This document shows, in pieces, positions 53,244 to 63,921 of a DNA stretch of 64,000 nt. The notes below the pieces were generated by a model that was given only the letters and a program-made list of their open reading frames with translations, was not told the DNA's origin and did no database searches. Numbering within the stretch: the first letter of the stretch is position 1; each line of letters begins with the position of its first letter. Origin of the DNA: Shewanella olleyana (GTDB lineage Bacteria; Pseudomonadota; Gammaproteobacteria; Enterobacterales; Shewanellaceae); NCBI RefSeq assembly GCF_023283825.1, contig NZ_JAKILD010000008.1:62001-126000 (forward strand), read 5' to 3'. Made by a program: the position numbers and the translations under genes.

Positions 53244-53287
53244 CTGTATCTTTATCAGTGAAATTCTGTATCTATATCAGTGAAATA
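53244..53287. repeat. 22-bp tandem duplication between cobU and cobQ
   Basis: CTGTATCTTTATCAGTGAAA plus TT, then CTGTATCTATATCAGTGAAA plus TA: two copies with two differences, in the 98-base spacer inside the operon. Confidence 0.85.
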
Positions 53288-53315
53288 ATGAAGTGTTCAA
53301 ATGATGAGTAAAAGA

Positions 53316-53867
53316 TTAACCTTTTAACGATAACGGAATGCCTGCGACCACTAAACTCACCTTATCTGCTTTAGCTGCAATGGCTTGATTAAGCCAACCT
53401 GCTTCATCGGCAAAACGGCGAGTGAGCTCACCTAAAGGCACAATACCTGAGCCCACTTCGTTACTGATAAAAATGATTTTGCCTTTAAGCTTGGGTAAGC
53501 ATGCAAGTAAGGCTTTTTTCTGTTGCTGCCATAAATCATCAACGCCATTACGGTGGGTTTCTTCGCTCGCGATCAAATGATTGCTTAAATATAAGGTTAA
53601 GCAATCGACCAAAATCACCGTATCTTCACCGCTTTGCTCAACTAAAGCGGACGCCAGTGCTAAAGGAGTTTCGATCAATGTCCAATCCACATTTGCATCT
53701 GCACGGTCTTGTTTGTGTCTTGCGATACGTTGCTGCATCTCGTCATCTAAGGCGGTTGCGGTGGCGATATAAACACAAGTACCACCTTGCTCGGCATATT
53801 GCTGAGCAAGTGACTCTCCATATCGGCTTTTTCCTGAACGCGCGCCGCCTAAAACAAGATGGATCAT
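53316..53867 (-). CDS. cobU: adenosylcobinamide kinase/guanylyltransferase
   Basis: Phosphorylates adenosylcobinamide and then attaches GMP, the entry step of cobinamide salvage. 183 residues starting MIHLVLGGARSGKSRYGE, with the P-loop GGARSGKS, the guanylylated-His region (ARHKQDRADANVDWTLIETP) and ISNEVGSGIVPLGELTRRFADEAGWLNQ. The ATG at 53867 overlaps the cobS stop by one base (TAATG); an upstream start at 53903 lies inside cobS and is not conserved. Confidence 0.97.
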   Translation of the reverse strand: MIHLVLGGARSGKSRYGESLAQQYAEQGGTCVYIATATALDDEMQQRIARHKQDRADANVDWTLIETPLALASALVEQSGEDTVILVDCLTLYLSNHLIASEETHRNGVDDLWQQQKKALLACLPKLKGKIIFISNEVGSGIVPLGELTRRFADEAGWLNQAIAAKADKVSLVVAGIPLSLKG

Positions 53868-54679
53868 TAATTCAATCCTATGGTTAAAATGATGCAGTAA
53901 CACATCAGTTCACTAATTTGTTGTGCTGCCCCTAAGGTATCGCCTGTGTATCCACCAATTTGACGATTGAATCCCCAAATCAATAGTTGTCGAACCGCAA
54001 CTAATGCCAGCAACAACACAAATGCTACAAGGCCATTTAAACAAGCTAAAACGACAAATCCACTGAGGCATAAAATCAATAAATCATTAATGTGTTGGTG
54101 CTGTGCTAACGGCTTAGATTTACTGCCGTCATCTTCAGTGACATATTGCTCAGAGAAAATCATGCTAGCGGCAACAACCCGACTTAAAGAATGTGCCACA
54201 ATCAGCGCAATTGCCGCTTTTAATGGACTATAAAGTGCAATTTCAACCAATAGTTGCCACTTAAGCAGTAAGGTTAAACCCACTGCCAAGGTGCCATAAG
54301 TGCCAATGCGGGAGTCTTTCATGATCTTTAATTTGTCAGCCACTTTCCAGCCACCACCAAAACCATCTGCGGTATCAGCTAAGCCGTCTTCATGAAAACC
54401 ACCTGTAATTAATACGCTAGCAATTATCGCTAAGATCACCGCGACACTGTTTGGCAATATAAACTGACTGAGCCCAAATACCGCTGCACTCAACACGCCA
54501 ACAATGAGTCCGACTACACCAAAGTAACGGCTGGCTTTATTGAGCTTATCGCTATCAAACTCAACCCATGCAGGGATAGGAATTCGAGTAAAAAAACTCA
54601 TTGCGATGAGCAGTAAGTTTAGTTGTTTCCTAAGCCAGCCCATATTGAAATATGAGCCAGTATCTGAACCCTGAGACAT
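53867..54679 (-). CDS. cobS: adenosylcobinamide-GDP ribazoletransferase (cobalamin synthase)
   Basis: Joins AdoCbi-GDP with alpha-ribazole to complete the cofactor. A 270-residue membrane protein with about six helices. Seen: LLIAMSFFTRIPIP at the start, GGFHEDGLADTADGFGGG (metal-binding acidic motif), IMKDSRIGTYGTLAVGL and GYTGDTLGAAQQISEL near the end. All are family marks. Overlaps cobU; cobT is 36 bases upstream. Confidence 0.97.
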   Translation of the reverse strand: MSQGSDTGSYFNMGWLRKQLNLLLIAMSFFTRIPIPAWVEFDSDKLNKASRYFGVVGLIVGVLSAAVFGLSQFILPNSVAVILAIIASVLITGGFHEDGLADTADGFGGGWKVADKLKIMKDSRIGTYGTLAVGLTLLLKWQLLVEIALYSPLKAAIALIVAHSLSRVVAASMIFSEQYVTEDDGSKSKPLAQHQHINDLLILCLSGFVVLACLNGLVAFVLLLALVAVRQLLIWGFNRQIGGYTGDTLGAAQQISELMCYCIILTIGLN

Positions 54680-54715
54680 TCTCTAATCCTTGATAGAGTT
54701 TATGTTAATAGCGGC

Positions 54716-55765
54716 CTAGACCACATTGCTCACACCAGCATTTTCAAAACTGGCCATGTCATTGTAAAAGTTAACCGCTGATTGAATAATCGGTAACGCC
54801 AGTGCTGCGCCAGTGCCTTCGCCAAGTCTTAACCCTAAAGATAAAATAGGTTTTGCATCCAAGGCTTCAAGCATTTTTACATGGCCTTGCTCATCTGATT
54901 GATGGGCAAAAATCAAATAACCTCGGGCGTCAGGGTGCAGTGCTACCGCAGCTAATGCTGCCGCTGTCGCGATAAAACCGTCAATTACCACCAGCATTCT
55001 TTTCTCGGCAGCCGCTAAAATAGCGCCAGTCATTTGTACAATCTCAAAGCCCCCCAAACACGCCAAAATATTTACTGGGTCGTTAAGTTTATTGCGATGT
55101 AAGTTCATCGCCACGGTTAATAATTCAGTTTTTAATGCAAAAGCTTCATCGTTAATGCCAGTTCCGCGGCCAACACAGTCTTTGACCTCAAGCTTTAATA
55201 AGGCTGCCATTACCGCTGCCGCTGATGACGTATTGCCAATGCCCATTTCACCTAAGGCAATTAAATTACAACCTGAGTCATAATGGCGCTGCACCACTTC
55301 ATGGGCATAGCTAAAGCCGTCTTTTACTGACAATAAGCTCATTGCAGGCTTTTGATGAATGGCTTGGGTGCCTGCGCCGAGTCGATGGTTTGTCACACTT
55401 GGATGATCACTTGGGGTAAGCATACCGCAGTCAATCACTTCAAGGTTTAAGCCCATTTGACGGCAAAAAACATTAATTGCTGCGCCGCCGGTGGCAAAGT
55501 TTGCCACCATTTGTTTAGTCACTTCACTTGGGGCAATAGACACCCCGTGGGCCGCAATACCATGATCCCCTGCAAACACTAACATTGCAGGCTCTTTAAT
55601 CGACAATTTGTGTCTACCATTAAATTGTTTGGCAAACTGCACTTGAGCAATTTGCTTTGCCAAGGTTTCTAATAGGCCTAGGGCGCCCAAAGGCTTAGTT
55701 TTTTGGTTTATTTTATGTTGGATCTGCTCATCGATATAATGGTTAACCGGATCTACTGCAAACAT
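54716..55765 (-). CDS. cobT: nicotinate-nucleotide--dimethylbenzimidazole phosphoribosyltransferase
   Basis: Activates the lower ligand base to alpha-ribazole phosphate. 349 residues from ATG 55765, chosen because GGAG lies 8 bases upstream and [21 protein letters not shown] fits family starts; the 41 residues upstream are out-of-family and overlap btuC. Motifs: [49 protein letters not shown] and the catalytic Glu in [15 protein letters not shown]. Confidence 0.97.
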   Translation of the reverse strand: MFAVDPVNHYIDEQIQHKINQKTKPLGALGLLETLAKQIAQVQFAKQFNGRHKLSIKEPAMLVFAGDHGIAAHGVSIAPSEVTKQMVANFATGGAAINVFCRQMGLNLEVIDCGMLTPSDHPSVTNHRLGAGTQAIHQKPAMSLLSVKDGFSYAHEVVQRHYDSGCNLIALGEMGIGNTSSAAAVMAALLKLEVKDCVGRGTGINDEAFALKTELLTVAMNLHRNKLNDPVNILACLGGFEIVQMTGAILAAAEKRMLVVIDGFIATAAALAAVALHPDARGYLIFAHQSDEQGHVKMLEALDAKPILSLGLRLGEGTGAALALPIIQSAVNFYNDMASFENAGVSNVV

Positions 55766-55787
55766 TTTTATACTCCAAAACAGCGTC

Positions 55788-56924
55788 TTATCGACGATGG
55801 CGTAAAACAAATAAGAAGAACACACTACCAATAGCAGCAGTAATGATCCCAACTGGTAACTCTTGATTAGCCAGTAAACAGCGGGCAAGTACGTCTATCC
55901 AAATCATAAATAGCCCACCCACTAGCGCGGTGATTAAAATGGGCTGCTGACCAGGAAATAGTAGCCGAACGGTATGAGGGATCATTAAGCCAACAAAACC
56001 AATCCCGCCACAGCTTGCGACCAATACCGCCGTAATTAACGAGCACAATAACAGCATATACAAGCGCAATTTAGCCACGTTAACACCAAGAGAATGCGCG
56101 GTTTCATCCCCAGCTTGTATCGCTATAACTTGACGTTTAAAAGCTAAGATAATCAATATACTACTGCACACAACAACTGCAGGTATAACCAGTCCTTCCC
56201 AACTTGCTTTAGCAAAGCTGCCCAAACTCCAAAACAGCACAGAAGCCGCGGCTTGCGGGCTAGAAAAATACAAGACTAAACTGGTGAGTGCACCAAACAT
56301 AAACGAGGTAGCCACACCCGATAACAGCATTCTTTCCACTTGGCTTGCGCGGCCAAAACCCGATAAAGACAATACCAATAACACGGAAAAACAAGCGCCA
56401 ATAAACGCGCCAATTGGTAAGCTAAGGGATGACCAAGACCACCAAGCATCATGACTAAACCAGCCCGAACGCAATAAAGCATCAGCTAAATGACTACCTG
56501 ACTCCGATAGCCATTGCTGCACCAATCCTTGGCTACCAAAAAAGCTCAATACTAATACCGCCCCAAAAGAGGCTCCTGAACTTATACCAAATAAATAGGG
56601 ATCGGCTAATGGATTTCGCGTGACAGTTTGCAACACGCTCCCTGCTAACGCTAAACCAGCACCGGCAATAAACGCCAATATGATGCGCGGCAAGCGAAGT
56701 TCGAACACGATTCGCTGAGTTATCGCACTAGTATTACTTGAACCAAAGGGCTCTAAACCAGAGGGATCAGCGCCAAAAATAGATGAGCTAAATAGAGTGA
56801 TAACTTGCTCAAAACTAATATTGGCAGCCCCGAAACTCGCTGCTGCAATCGGGGTGACTAACGTCAGTAATGCGGTCGCAAACAGTAAGGCTTTATACTT
56901 AAATGATGTTGCAGCTAAACTCAT
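55788..56924 (-). CDS. btuC: vitamin B12 ABC transporter permease
   Basis: A 378-residue FecCD/BtuC-type permease with about ten helices. [49 protein letters not shown] is the family signature (shown in parts: [35 protein letters not shown]), and [17 protein letters not shown] near the C-terminus contacts the ATPase. Context with btuD and cobTSUQO under a B12 riboswitch argues for cobalamin rather than siderophore. Overlaps btuD by 4 bases. Confidence 0.93.
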   Translation of the reverse strand: MSLAATSFKYKALLFATALLTLVTPIAAASFGAANISFEQVITLFSSSIFGADPSGLEPFGSSNTSAITQRIVFELRLPRIILAFIAGAGLALAGSVLQTVTRNPLADPYLFGISSGASFGAVLVLSFFGSQGLVQQWLSESGSHLADALLRSGWFSHDAWWSWSSLSLPIGAFIGACFSVLLVLSLSGFGRASQVERMLLSGVATSFMFGALTSLVLYFSSPQAAASVLFWSLGSFAKASWEGLVIPAVVVCSSILIILAFKRQVIAIQAGDETAHSLGVNVAKLRLYMLLLCSLITAVLVASCGGIGFVGLMIPHTVRLLFPGQQPILITALVGGLFMIWIDVLARCLLANQELPVGIITAAIGSVFFLFVLRHRR

Positions 56925-57742
56925 GAGTCATGCTCTCCACCATGTGGCTGGCCTGTTTGATAACCGTAAAAGTAGGTAATCAAAGGTTTACCATGTTGGG
57001 GATGCTTCGAAATCTGACAACAAACGTCAAATACATCACCAATGATGGCTTCAGTTAGCACTTCATCAGGTAACCCTTGAGCAATACATTTCCCTTCATC
57101 CAATAACAACAAGCGATCGCACACAGCACTGGCAAGGTTCAAATCATGAATAGATGCGATCACGCTGATCCCTAATTGTCTAACCAGTTCTAATATTTGT
57201 ATTTGATAGCGAATATCTAAATGGTTAGTGGGCTCATCGAGGATCAACAACTGCGGCTTTTGCACAATGGCGCGGGCAATTAACGCCCGTTGTTTTTCAC
57301 CGCCTGATAACTGCTCATATTGCTGCTGCGCCTTATGTTGCAAACCCACTTTCTCAAGTGCTTCTGCAACATGTTGCTTATCAGCTTGGGAGTCGGTTTC
57401 AAATAAGCCCTTATGAGGGGTTAACCCCATTGAAGCGATTTGCTCTGTGGTCATTTCGAAATAATGAGGGGTTTCTTGTTGCACTACGGCAACTTTGGTC
57501 GCTAACAGCTTTTGGCTCAAACCACTGATGTTTTGCCCAAAAATTTTAATTTGGCCTTGGTCTGGGGTGATATAGCGGTACAAGCAACGTAACAGACTAG
57601 ATTTACCAGCCCCATTTGGACCAATAAGTCCGAGCATTTCACCTTTTGATAGGGCAAAACTGACTCGCGAAAGGATCTGGGTTTGATCCACAGACCAGCT
57701 GAGTTGTTCAACGTTTAACGCTGAAGCAGGATTTAAGCTCAT
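56921..57742 (-). CDS. btuD: vitamin B12 ABC transporter ATP-binding protein
   Basis: A 273-residue ATPase of the FecE/BtuD group: Walker A GLIGPNGAGKSSLLR, Q-loop VVQQETPHYFEM, signature LSGGEKQRALIARA, Walker B LLILDEPTNHLD, switch His in IASIHDLNLAS. It is the first gene after the cobalamin riboswitch. A hairpin (57744-57767) that places the likely Shine-Dalgarno AAGG in and next to its loop lies directly before the ATG. Confidence 0.94.
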   Translation of the reverse strand: MSLNPASALNVEQLSWSVDQTQILSRVSFALSKGEMLGLIGPNGAGKSSLLRCLYRYITPDQGQIKIFGQNISGLSQKLLATKVAVVQQETPHYFEMTTEQIASMGLTPHKGLFETDSQADKQHVAEALEKVGLQHKAQQQYEQLSGGEKQRALIARAIVQKPQLLILDEPTNHLDIRYQIQILELVRQLGISVIASIHDLNLASAVCDRLLLLDEGKCIAQGLPDEVLTEAIIGDVFDVCCQISKHPQHGKPLITYFYGYQTGQPHGGEHDS

Positions 57743-57743
57743 A

Positions 57744-57767
57744 TTTTAATAGCCTTAGCTATTAAAA
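57744..57767 (-). promoter_or_regulatory. hairpin around the btuD ribosome binding site
   Basis: TTTTAATAGC-CTTA-GCTATTAAAA, a 10-bp perfect stem ending one base before the btuD ATG. AAGG, the only Shine-Dalgarno candidate, is at the loop and upper stem. Could tie translation of btuD to the riboswitch state. Confidence 0.55.
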
Positions 57768-57861
57768 CTGCCGCTCTGTGCAATAACGCACACGTAAAAT
57801 TTAATAACATTCACACTCCGCCTGAGTCACCCGCACAGGTTGTATAACGCTGATAACAGCA

Positions 57862-58010
57862 AGGAAAATGGCGCTAGGTATCTGACTTTATGAAAATACT
57901 ACACAGTTTAAGCAAAGTGTATTTTCACATTACAGTTGCGGGTACAGTTCATGCTAATCATCATAAGTTGCCTTATGAGAACCATGATTCCCTATTCATT
58001 TGATGCCAGT
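57862..58010 (-). ncRNA. cobalamin riboswitch
   Basis: On the minus strand the aptamer landmarks come in order: TGGCATC (58003-57997) opening, AGGGAATCATGGT (about 57993-57981), GTACCCGCAACTGTAATG (57944-57927) which holds the nearly invariant CCCGCAACTGTAA, and a B12 box AAGTCAGATACCTAGCGCC (57888-57870) close to AGYCMGGAGACCTGCC. It lies 120-270 bases before btuD and should turn the btuDC-cobTSUQO operon off when adenosylcobalamin is plentiful. The expression platform between 57862 and 57745 is not resolved. Confidence 0.93.
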
Positions 58011-58141
58011 TAATACAGATAAACTTTAGCAACAAATTAACGCTATTTTGTTTTATAAATAACCTGAACACAGGCTAACAATCTTATCGCACTATTGTAC
58101 GATATATCTGGCTGAGTTTATGAGCTTTTCAGTAATATCTT

Positions 58142-59065
58142 TTAGCTTGGCCAATTCAATCGGTATACAGGCTTTATCGCAGCAGAATGTGCTTGTTTAT
58201 TTTCGTCAACCATAGCTGCTTCTGGTGAACCTGCTTTATCTGAAACCGAATTGTCGCCATCGGTATTAGCCTGACTTTCAGGCCAATAAACATCGATAGT
58301 CACACTGGCAGCATAATCAATGGCTAATTGCGCATACAGGCCTTTGCAGCGTTCAAGCACGAGCACTTGACCGATAATATGCCTGATGACCCCGCCGTGA
58401 GTCACCACTAATGCAGTGGCTGTACTCTCTTCTCCACTGCCTTGTCCACTGTCTTGTCCGCTTTCTTGTTTACTATCTTGCCCACTTAGAGCTTTGCTAG
58501 ACTCAAGTTGCTTGTGCAACATAGCTGTGATCAAGGCAAGCCCTTGTGTCACTCTCGCTTCAAAGTCAGGCATAGGCTCGCCATTAGGCGGCGTATTGTC
58601 CCATGGATTATCCCAGTATTGATCTAACGCTTGCGGATGGGCTTGGTATAAAGCATCAAAGCTTTGTCCGTCCCAATCACCAAAATCCACTTCTTTTAAC
58701 TGAGGTAGCAGGTTAGCTTGTAGCAGCAGATTCTTAGCCTGCTTCTGTTCTTGCATCTGTTCCTGTTCCTGATTAAGTGAAGAGTTAGCTGAAGCTGCAA
58801 CCTGAGTTTTATTATCAATACTCTCAGAGAACAAACGAGCTTGATTGATATCTGCGGCAAACGCCTCAGCAAATAGGCTACATCGAATTAAAGGCGAGCT
58901 AAAAATCAACAGGGAGTTCGCTAGATTATTCAATCCAAGCTTTTTAACACTTGCCTGCATGTTCGCCAAGCCAAGTGGCGTTAATGAAACATCGGTTTTT
59001 CCCCGTAAAATATTGCCGCCTTCGCATTGGCCATGGCGTAGTAATATCAATTTGGCTTGTTTCAT
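58142..59065 (-). CDS. cobC: alpha-ribazole phosphatase-like histidine phosphatase (CobC)
   Basis: Removes the 5'-phosphate in the last steps of lower-ligand assembly. The catalytic RHG is at residues 10-12 (LILLRHGQCEGGN), FSSPLIRCSLFAEAF follows, and the second His is in VVTHGGVIRHIIG. At 307 residues it is about 100 longer than E. coli CobC; the extra is low-complexity insertions rich in Gln, Glu, Ser and Asp (NQEQEQMQEQKQ at about residue 98-110 and GQDSKQESGQDSGQGSGEES at about 196-215) plus a tail. Context supports CobC; the riboswitch lies downstream, so it is not under that switch. Confidence 0.88.
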   Translation of the reverse strand: MKQAKLILLRHGQCEGGNILRGKTDVSLTPLGLANMQASVKKLGLNNLANSLLIFSSPLIRCSLFAEAFAADINQARLFSESIDNKTQVAASANSSLNQEQEQMQEQKQAKNLLLQANLLPQLKEVDFGDWDGQSFDALYQAHPQALDQYWDNPWDNTPPNGEPMPDFEARVTQGLALITAMLHKQLESSKALSGQDSKQESGQDSGQGSGEESTATALVVTHGGVIRHIIGQVLVLERCKGLYAQLAIDYAASVTIDVYWPESQANTDGDNSVSDKAGSPEAAMVDENKQAHSAAIKPVYRLNWPS

Positions 59066-59283
59066 TTAATCCTTTCACCTTTATAAACGATTATTAATGG
59101 TTACTTTTCTGTCTAAAGATATTTTGCTTATTCTATTCCGTTCCGAAATTGCAGGTATTTGCAGATAGTCACTTTATTCAAGTCATTCAATTGCTAACCA
59201 TAAACGGCAATTACAATCACTGATTATAGAGATTTCAAAGACAGTGAATTTAACAATCTGGCCTGCTTAGTTCAGTAATGCGC

Positions 59284-59337
59284 TTGCTCTTACAAACCAT
59301 TTAAACGTATTATGGACGTCTATACGTTTAAATGTCC
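59284..59337 (+). promoter_or_regulatory. metH promoter with MetJ operator
   Basis: TTGCTC (59284-59289), 18-base spacer, TATTAT (59308-59313) read as -35/-10. Directly after the -10 are met-box octamers GGACGTCT (59314-59321), ATACGTTT (59322-59329) and a weaker AAATGTCC (59330-59337), against consensus AGACGTCT. MetJ with S-adenosylmethionine would block the start site. Leader to metH is about 210 bases. Confidence 0.78.
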
Positions 59338-59532
59338 AAACAAAAGTCTCATCCATATTGAAGATGGGATTAAAGATAATGATTGGGACGAGTATTTCAG
59401 CGGGGACTTTTTAACACTAGCCGCCTTTTATAAGCTAAATAAAGGTATGCTATTTTTAATCAATCGCACTGCTTCATCGCCCAATCAATTGGCCTATAGC
59501 ACCAACTAATATAGCAATAAAGGTATTCCGAT

Positions 59533-62500
59533 ATGACGAAGTCGACTTCCTACAGTCAGGTTCTTGAACAACTTACAAATACGCTTAAAGAGCGCATTGT
59601 AATTCTTGATGGTGCCATGGGCACAATGATCCAAGACTATAAATTGGAAGAAGCCGATTACCGCGGTGAGCGTTTTAAAGATTGGCATTGCGACGTAAAA
59701 GGTAACAACGACATGTTGGTACTGAGCCAACGCCAAATCATTAAAGACATTCATACCAAGTACATGTTGTCTGGCGCCGACATTATCGAAACCAATACCT
59801 TTAACGCCACCACGATTGCCATGGCAGATTACGACATGCAGTCGTTATCTACAGAAATCAACCTTGAAGGTGCCCGTGTTGCCCGTGAAGCGGCTGATGA
59901 AGTGGCCGCGCAAACTGGCAGTCCACGTTATGTTGCCGGTGTTTTGGGCCCAACCAACCGTACTTGTTCAATTAGCCCAGATGTAAATGACCCAAGTTTT
60001 CGTAATGTCAGCTTTGATGAACTCGTTGATGCCTATGTTGAATCAACAACTGCGCTAATCGAAGGCGGCGCAGATATCATCATGGTAGAAACCATCTTTG
60101 ATACCCTTAACGCTAAAGCCGCTTTATTTGCCATCGAAAAAGTCTTTGATGACTTGGGCGATCGCCTACCCGTGATGATTTCAGGCACCATTACCGATGC
60201 ATCAGGCCGAACCCTTACCGGACAAACAACCGAAGGTTTTTACAACTCACTGCGTCATATCAAACCGCTTTCAATCGGTCTTAACTGCGCGTTAGGCCCG
60301 AAAGAACTGCGCCCATACGTTGAAGAGTTATCACGTATATCTGAATGTTTTGTCTCTGCCCACCCTAACGCAGGTCTGCCAAACGAGTTTGGCGGTTACG
60401 ATGAAACCCCAGCAGAAATGGCCGACGTTATTAGCGAGTGGGCACGCGAAGGCATGCTTAATATCGTTGGTGGCTGCTGTGGTAGTACGCCAGATCATAT
60501 CAATACCATTCGTGAGTCGGTAATTAATCACCAGCCTCGTCAAATACCTGATATTCCAGTGGCTTGTCGCCTTTCAGGGTTAGAGCCATTAACCATTGAT
60601 GGCGACTCGTTGTTTGTTAACGTCGGCGAACGCGCTAATGTGACAGGTTCAGCTAAGTTCCTGCGTTTAATCAAAGAAGAGAAATTTGAAGAAGCGTTAG
60701 ATGTGGTGCGCGAGCAAGTTGAAAACGGCGCCCAAATCATCGACGTCAACATGGATGAAGGCATGCTCGATGGCGCTGAGTCGATGAAAAAGTTCTTGAA
60801 CTTAATCGCCTCAGAGCCTGATATCTCACGTGTACCTATCATGATTGACTCATCAAAATGGGATGTGATTGAAGCTGGCCTTAAGTGTGTTCAAGGCAAG
60901 TCCATCGTTAACTCTATTTCGATGAAAGAAGGCGAAGAAGCCTTTATTAAACAAGCGACTTTAGTTAAACGCTATGGCGCTGCAGCCATTGTGATGGCCT
61001 TTGATGAAGATGGCCAAGCCGACACCCGCGCCCGTAAAACCGAAATATGTACCCGCGCCTATCGCGTGTTGGTTGATGTCGTCGGCTTCCCGCCAGAAGA
61101 CATTATTTTCGACCCGAATATCTTTGCTATCGCCACGGGTATTGAAGAGCACGATAACTATGCAGTCGACTTTATTGAGTCCATTAAAGACATTAAAGCC
61201 ACCCTACCTTATGCAATGATTTCAGGTGGTGTGTCTAACGTATCGTTCTCATTCCGAGGCAATAACCCTGTACGTGAAGCGATTCATGCGGTGTTTTTAT
61301 ATCATGCGATTCAAGCAGGTATGGACATGGGGATTGTTAATGCGGGTCAGCTAGCGATTTATGATGACATCGACCCAGAACTTAAAGAAAAAGTTGAGAA
61401 CGTGGTGCAAAACCTGCCATGCCCAGTTGCTGATTCAACCAACACCGAGCAGCTACTTGATGTGGCAGAAAAATTCCGCGGTGACGGCAAACAAGCCGCT
61501 AAAAAAGAAGATTTAGCATGGCGAAGTCTACCAGTAAACGAGCGTCTGTCTCATGCATTGGTAAAAGGCATTACAGAATTTATTGATGACGATACCGAAG
61601 AAGCAAGACAGCAAGCCAGCCGACCTTTAGATGTGATTGAAGGGCCATTAATGGATGGCATGAACGTGGTTGGCGACCTATTTGGCGCAGGTAAAATGTT
61701 CCTGCCACAAGTGGTGAAATCTGCCCGCGTGATGAAAAAAGCCGTCGCTTATCTCAACCCTTATATTGAAGCTGAAAAAGTCGAAGGCCAATCAAATGGC
61801 CGCATTTTGATGGTCACCGTAAAAGGCGATGTCCATGATATCGGCAAAAACATTGTTGGTGTGGTACTCGCCTGTAACGGTTATGAAGTGGTCGATTTAG
61901 GCGTAATGGTCGCCGTTGATAAAATCCTTGATGCCGTAAAAGAGCACAATATCGATATTATCGGCATGTCAGGGCTTATTACTCCAAGCCTTGATGAGAT
62001 GGTGCATAACGTGAAAACCTTCCACCGTGAAGGTTTAACCATTCCAGCCATTATTGGCGGCGCGACTTGTTCAAAAATTCACACGGCTGTGAAAATTGCG
62101 CCGCATTATCCACATGGTGCGATCTATATTGCTGATGCCTCACGCGCAGTGCCTATGGTGTCGAAGTTAATTAATAACGACACCCGCCAAGCCACTATCG
62201 ATGAAGCTTATGCCGAATACGATGTGATGCGTGAAAAACGTTTATCGCAGACCAAACGTAAAACCATCGTGCCTATTGAAGCGGCACGCGAAAACCGCTG
62301 TCAGCATGAGTGGCAAAATCATACGCCATTCACGCCTAATGTATTAGGTCGCCAAGTCTTTGATGATTACCCGTTAGAAGACTTAGTCGATCGCATCGAC
62401 TGGACACCGTTTTTCAGAAGCTGGGAATTACATGGTCGCTTCCCAGACATTTTAGAAGACAAAGTGGTCGGTGAAGAAGCCCGTAAACTCTACGCTGACG

Positions 62501-63249
62501 GTAAAGCGATGCTTGAAACGATCATCAGTGAAAAATGGCTCACAGCCAAAGCAGTGATGGGATTATTTCCAGCGAATACTGTAAACCATGATGATATCGA
62601 AATTTATACTGATGAATCACGCACCGAAGTGGAAATGACTACGCATCACTTACGTATGCAACTAGAGCGTGTGGGTAATGACAACTTCTGTTTATCAGAT
62701 TTTGTTGCGCCTAAAAACTCAGGAGTCGCCGATTATATGGGCGGGTTTGCGGTCACAGCAGGTCACGGGATTGATGAACATGTCGAACGTTTTGAAGCTA
62801 ACCATGATGACTACAACGCCATTATGCTTAAGTGTCTTGCAGACCGTTTAGCTGAAGCATTTGCTGAGCGAATGCATGAACGAGTACGTAAAGAGTTTTG
62901 GGGTTATGCCGCTGATGAAGTATTAGATAACGAAGCGCTTATTCGTGAAAAATACAAAGGCATTCGCCCAGCTCCTGGTTACCCAGCGTGCCCTGATCAC
63001 ACTGAAAAAGGCTTATTGTGGGACTTGCTCAAGCCAGATGAAACCATCGGCTTAAACATCACAGAAAGCTATGCGATGTTCCCAACCGCAGCGGTATCAG
63101 GCTGGTACTTTGCTCATCCGAAATCACGCTACTTTGGCGTAACTAATGTAGGTAAAGATCAGGTCGAAGATTATGCTAAGCGTAAAGGCATGAGCCTTGA
63201 AGAAACCGAGCGTTGGTTAGCACCGGTGTTGGACTATGACCCAGAGTAA
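59533..63249 (+). CDS. metH: cobalamin-dependent methionine synthase
   Basis: Makes methionine from homocysteine with methylcobalamin and methyltetrahydrofolate. 1238 residues, full length. Homocysteine domain (about 1-335) with zinc ligands Cys252 and Cys315/Cys316 ([14 protein letters not shown]); folate domain (about 355-640, [30 protein letters not shown]); cobalamin cap and binding domain (about 650-900) with the cobalt-ligating His768 in DVHDIGKN; C-terminal S-adenosylmethionine reactivation domain (about 915-1238, [31 protein letters not shown]). AAAGG precedes the ATG. It uses the vitamin made and imported by the neighbouring operon. Confidence 0.99.
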   Translation: MTKSTSYSQVLEQLTNTLKERIVILDGAMGTMIQDYKLEEADYRGERFKDWHCDVKGNNDMLVLSQRQIIKDIHTKYMLSGADIIETNTFNATTIAMADYDMQSLSTEINLEGARVAREAADEVAAQTGSPRYVAGVLGPTNRTCSISPDVNDPSFRNVSFDELVDAYVESTTALIEGGADIIMVETIFDTLNAKAALFAIEKVFDDLGDRLPVMISGTITDASGRTLTGQTTEGFYNSLRHIKPLSIGLNCALGPKELRPYVEELSRISECFVSAHPNAGLPNEFGGYDETPAEMADVISEWAREGMLNIVGGCCGSTPDHINTIRESVINHQPRQIPDIPVACRLSGLEPLTIDGDSLFVNVGERANVTGSAKFLRLIKEEKFEEALDVVREQVENGAQIIDVNMDEGMLDGAESMKKFLNLIASEPDISRVPIMIDSSKWDVIEAGLKCVQGKSIVNSISMKEGEEAFIKQATLVKRYGAAAIVMAFDEDGQADTRARKTEICTRAYRVLVDVVGFPPEDIIFDPNIFAIATGIEEHDNYAVDFIESIKDIKATLPYAMISGGVSNVSFSFRGNNPVREAIHAVFLYHAIQAGMDMGIVNAGQLAIYDDIDPELKEKVENVVQNLPCPVADSTNTEQLLDVAEKFRGDGKQAAKKEDLAWRSLPVNERLSHALVKGITEFIDDDTEEARQQASRPLDVIEGPLMDGMNVVGDLFGAGKMFLPQVVKSARVMKKAVAYLNPYIEAEKVEGQSNGRILMVTVKGDVHDIGKNIVGVVLACNGYEVVDLGVMVAVDKILDAVKEHNIDIIGMSGLITPSLDEMVHNVKTFHREGLTIPAIIGGATCSKIHTAVKIAPHYPHGAIYIADASRAVPMVSKLINNDTRQATIDEAYAEYDVMREKRLSQTKRKTIVPIEAARENRCQHEWQNHTPFTPNVLGRQVFDDYPLEDLVDRIDWTPFFRSWELHGRFPDILEDKVVGEEARKLYADGKAMLETIISEKWLTAKAVMGLFPANTVNHDDIEIYTDESRTEVEMTTHHLRMQLERVGNDNFCLSDFVAPKNSGVADYMGGFAVTAGHGIDEHVERFEANHDDYNAIMLKCLADRLAEAFAERMHERVRKEFWGYAADEVLDNEALIREKYKGIRPAPGYPACPDHTEKGLLWDLLKPDETIGLNITESYAMFPTAAVSGWYFAHPKSRYFGVTNVGKDQVEDYAKRKGMSLEETERWLAPVLDYDPE

Positions 63250-63319
63250 TCATAAGGTTACTCTGTAGTTTTTCAAACTTCGTTTGAATTAAAAATGTGC
63301 CCACTAGGCCGCATTTTTT
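63244..63319 (+). terminator. tandem terminators of metH
   Basis: First, AGAGTAA-8-TTACTCT overlaps the stop and is followed by GTAGTTTTTC. Second, AAAATGTG (63292-63299) pairs with CGCATTTT through one wobble pair, followed by TTTT. The second is the stronger. Confidence 0.75.
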
Positions 63320-63408
63320 ACGTCTAAACTTTACCAGTTAAGGTATTGATTAATTAATCTAAAACTCTAGGTTCATTGTAACCCATTGCCTGCCGCAGGC
63401 CTTCGTGC

Positions 63409-63490
63409 AAGCACGACTGTGACACGCTGCAAGTTCATCCCTGAAAGCTCGGCCATGACGTCCATGTCATGGACGGTCACAGCCGTGCTT
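63409..63490. repeat. 82-bp imperfect inverted repeat with inner palindrome
   Basis: Arms AAGCACGACTGTGAC (63409-63423) and GTCACAGCCGTGCTT (63476-63490) match at 14 of 15. Inside, CGTCCATG-T-CATGGACG (63459-63475) is a 17-base perfect palindrome. Confidence 0.88.
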
Positions 63491-63690
63491 ACACCTGAGA
63501 TTCTATCTCTTCGATTGGAGCTTATTTGTGAGTAATATACGTGTAAACAGCCCTATCATTAGAGAAAACCATGATAGCTACACGGTATTTTCATCTACGT
63601 ATTTCAGCAACTTGGAATGGGGAATTGTTGGGGACTGCGGCGGTCTTTGAATTAGTATACACTGACCCAACAACTACTCTCGAAAGCTAG

Positions 63691-63708
63691 CTGGCCACCC
63701 ATGGCCAG
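63691..63708. repeat. short palindrome with GGCCA core
   Basis: CTGGCCA-CCCA-TGGCCAG, 7-bp perfect stem. Confidence 0.8.
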
Positions 63709-63841
63709 ATTCATGCAATTTTCTTGCTTACCTCAATTCAAATTGAACATTCAATGTCTAGAAGAACACTTTTAAATTGGGTAAAAACAAATGAATCTAC
63801 GGACACAACGAACCCCATTGAAATTGCTGAAATGTGTTGAA

Positions 63842-63921
63842 GAAAATAGCGAAAGACTGACAGGACGTCAGACTAGCTTTAGTTGGCCATGGATGGCCTT
63901 TCTAAAGCGTTAGCTATTTTC
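63842..63921. repeat. 80-bp three-way-junction inverted repeat
   Basis: Outer arms GAAAATAGC (63842-63850) and GCTATTTTC (63913-63921) enclose two hairpins: CTGAC-aggac-GTCAG (63857-63871) and GCTTTAG..GGCCAT-GG-ATGGCC..CTAAAGC (63876-63908). The cloverleaf-like fold looks selected rather than random. Confidence 0.82.

Noticed and set aside
59312..59509. 65-codon open frame upstream of metH
   Set aside because: Its ATG lies at the -10 hexamer and met boxes, upstream of the expected start of transcription, and the product resembles nothing.
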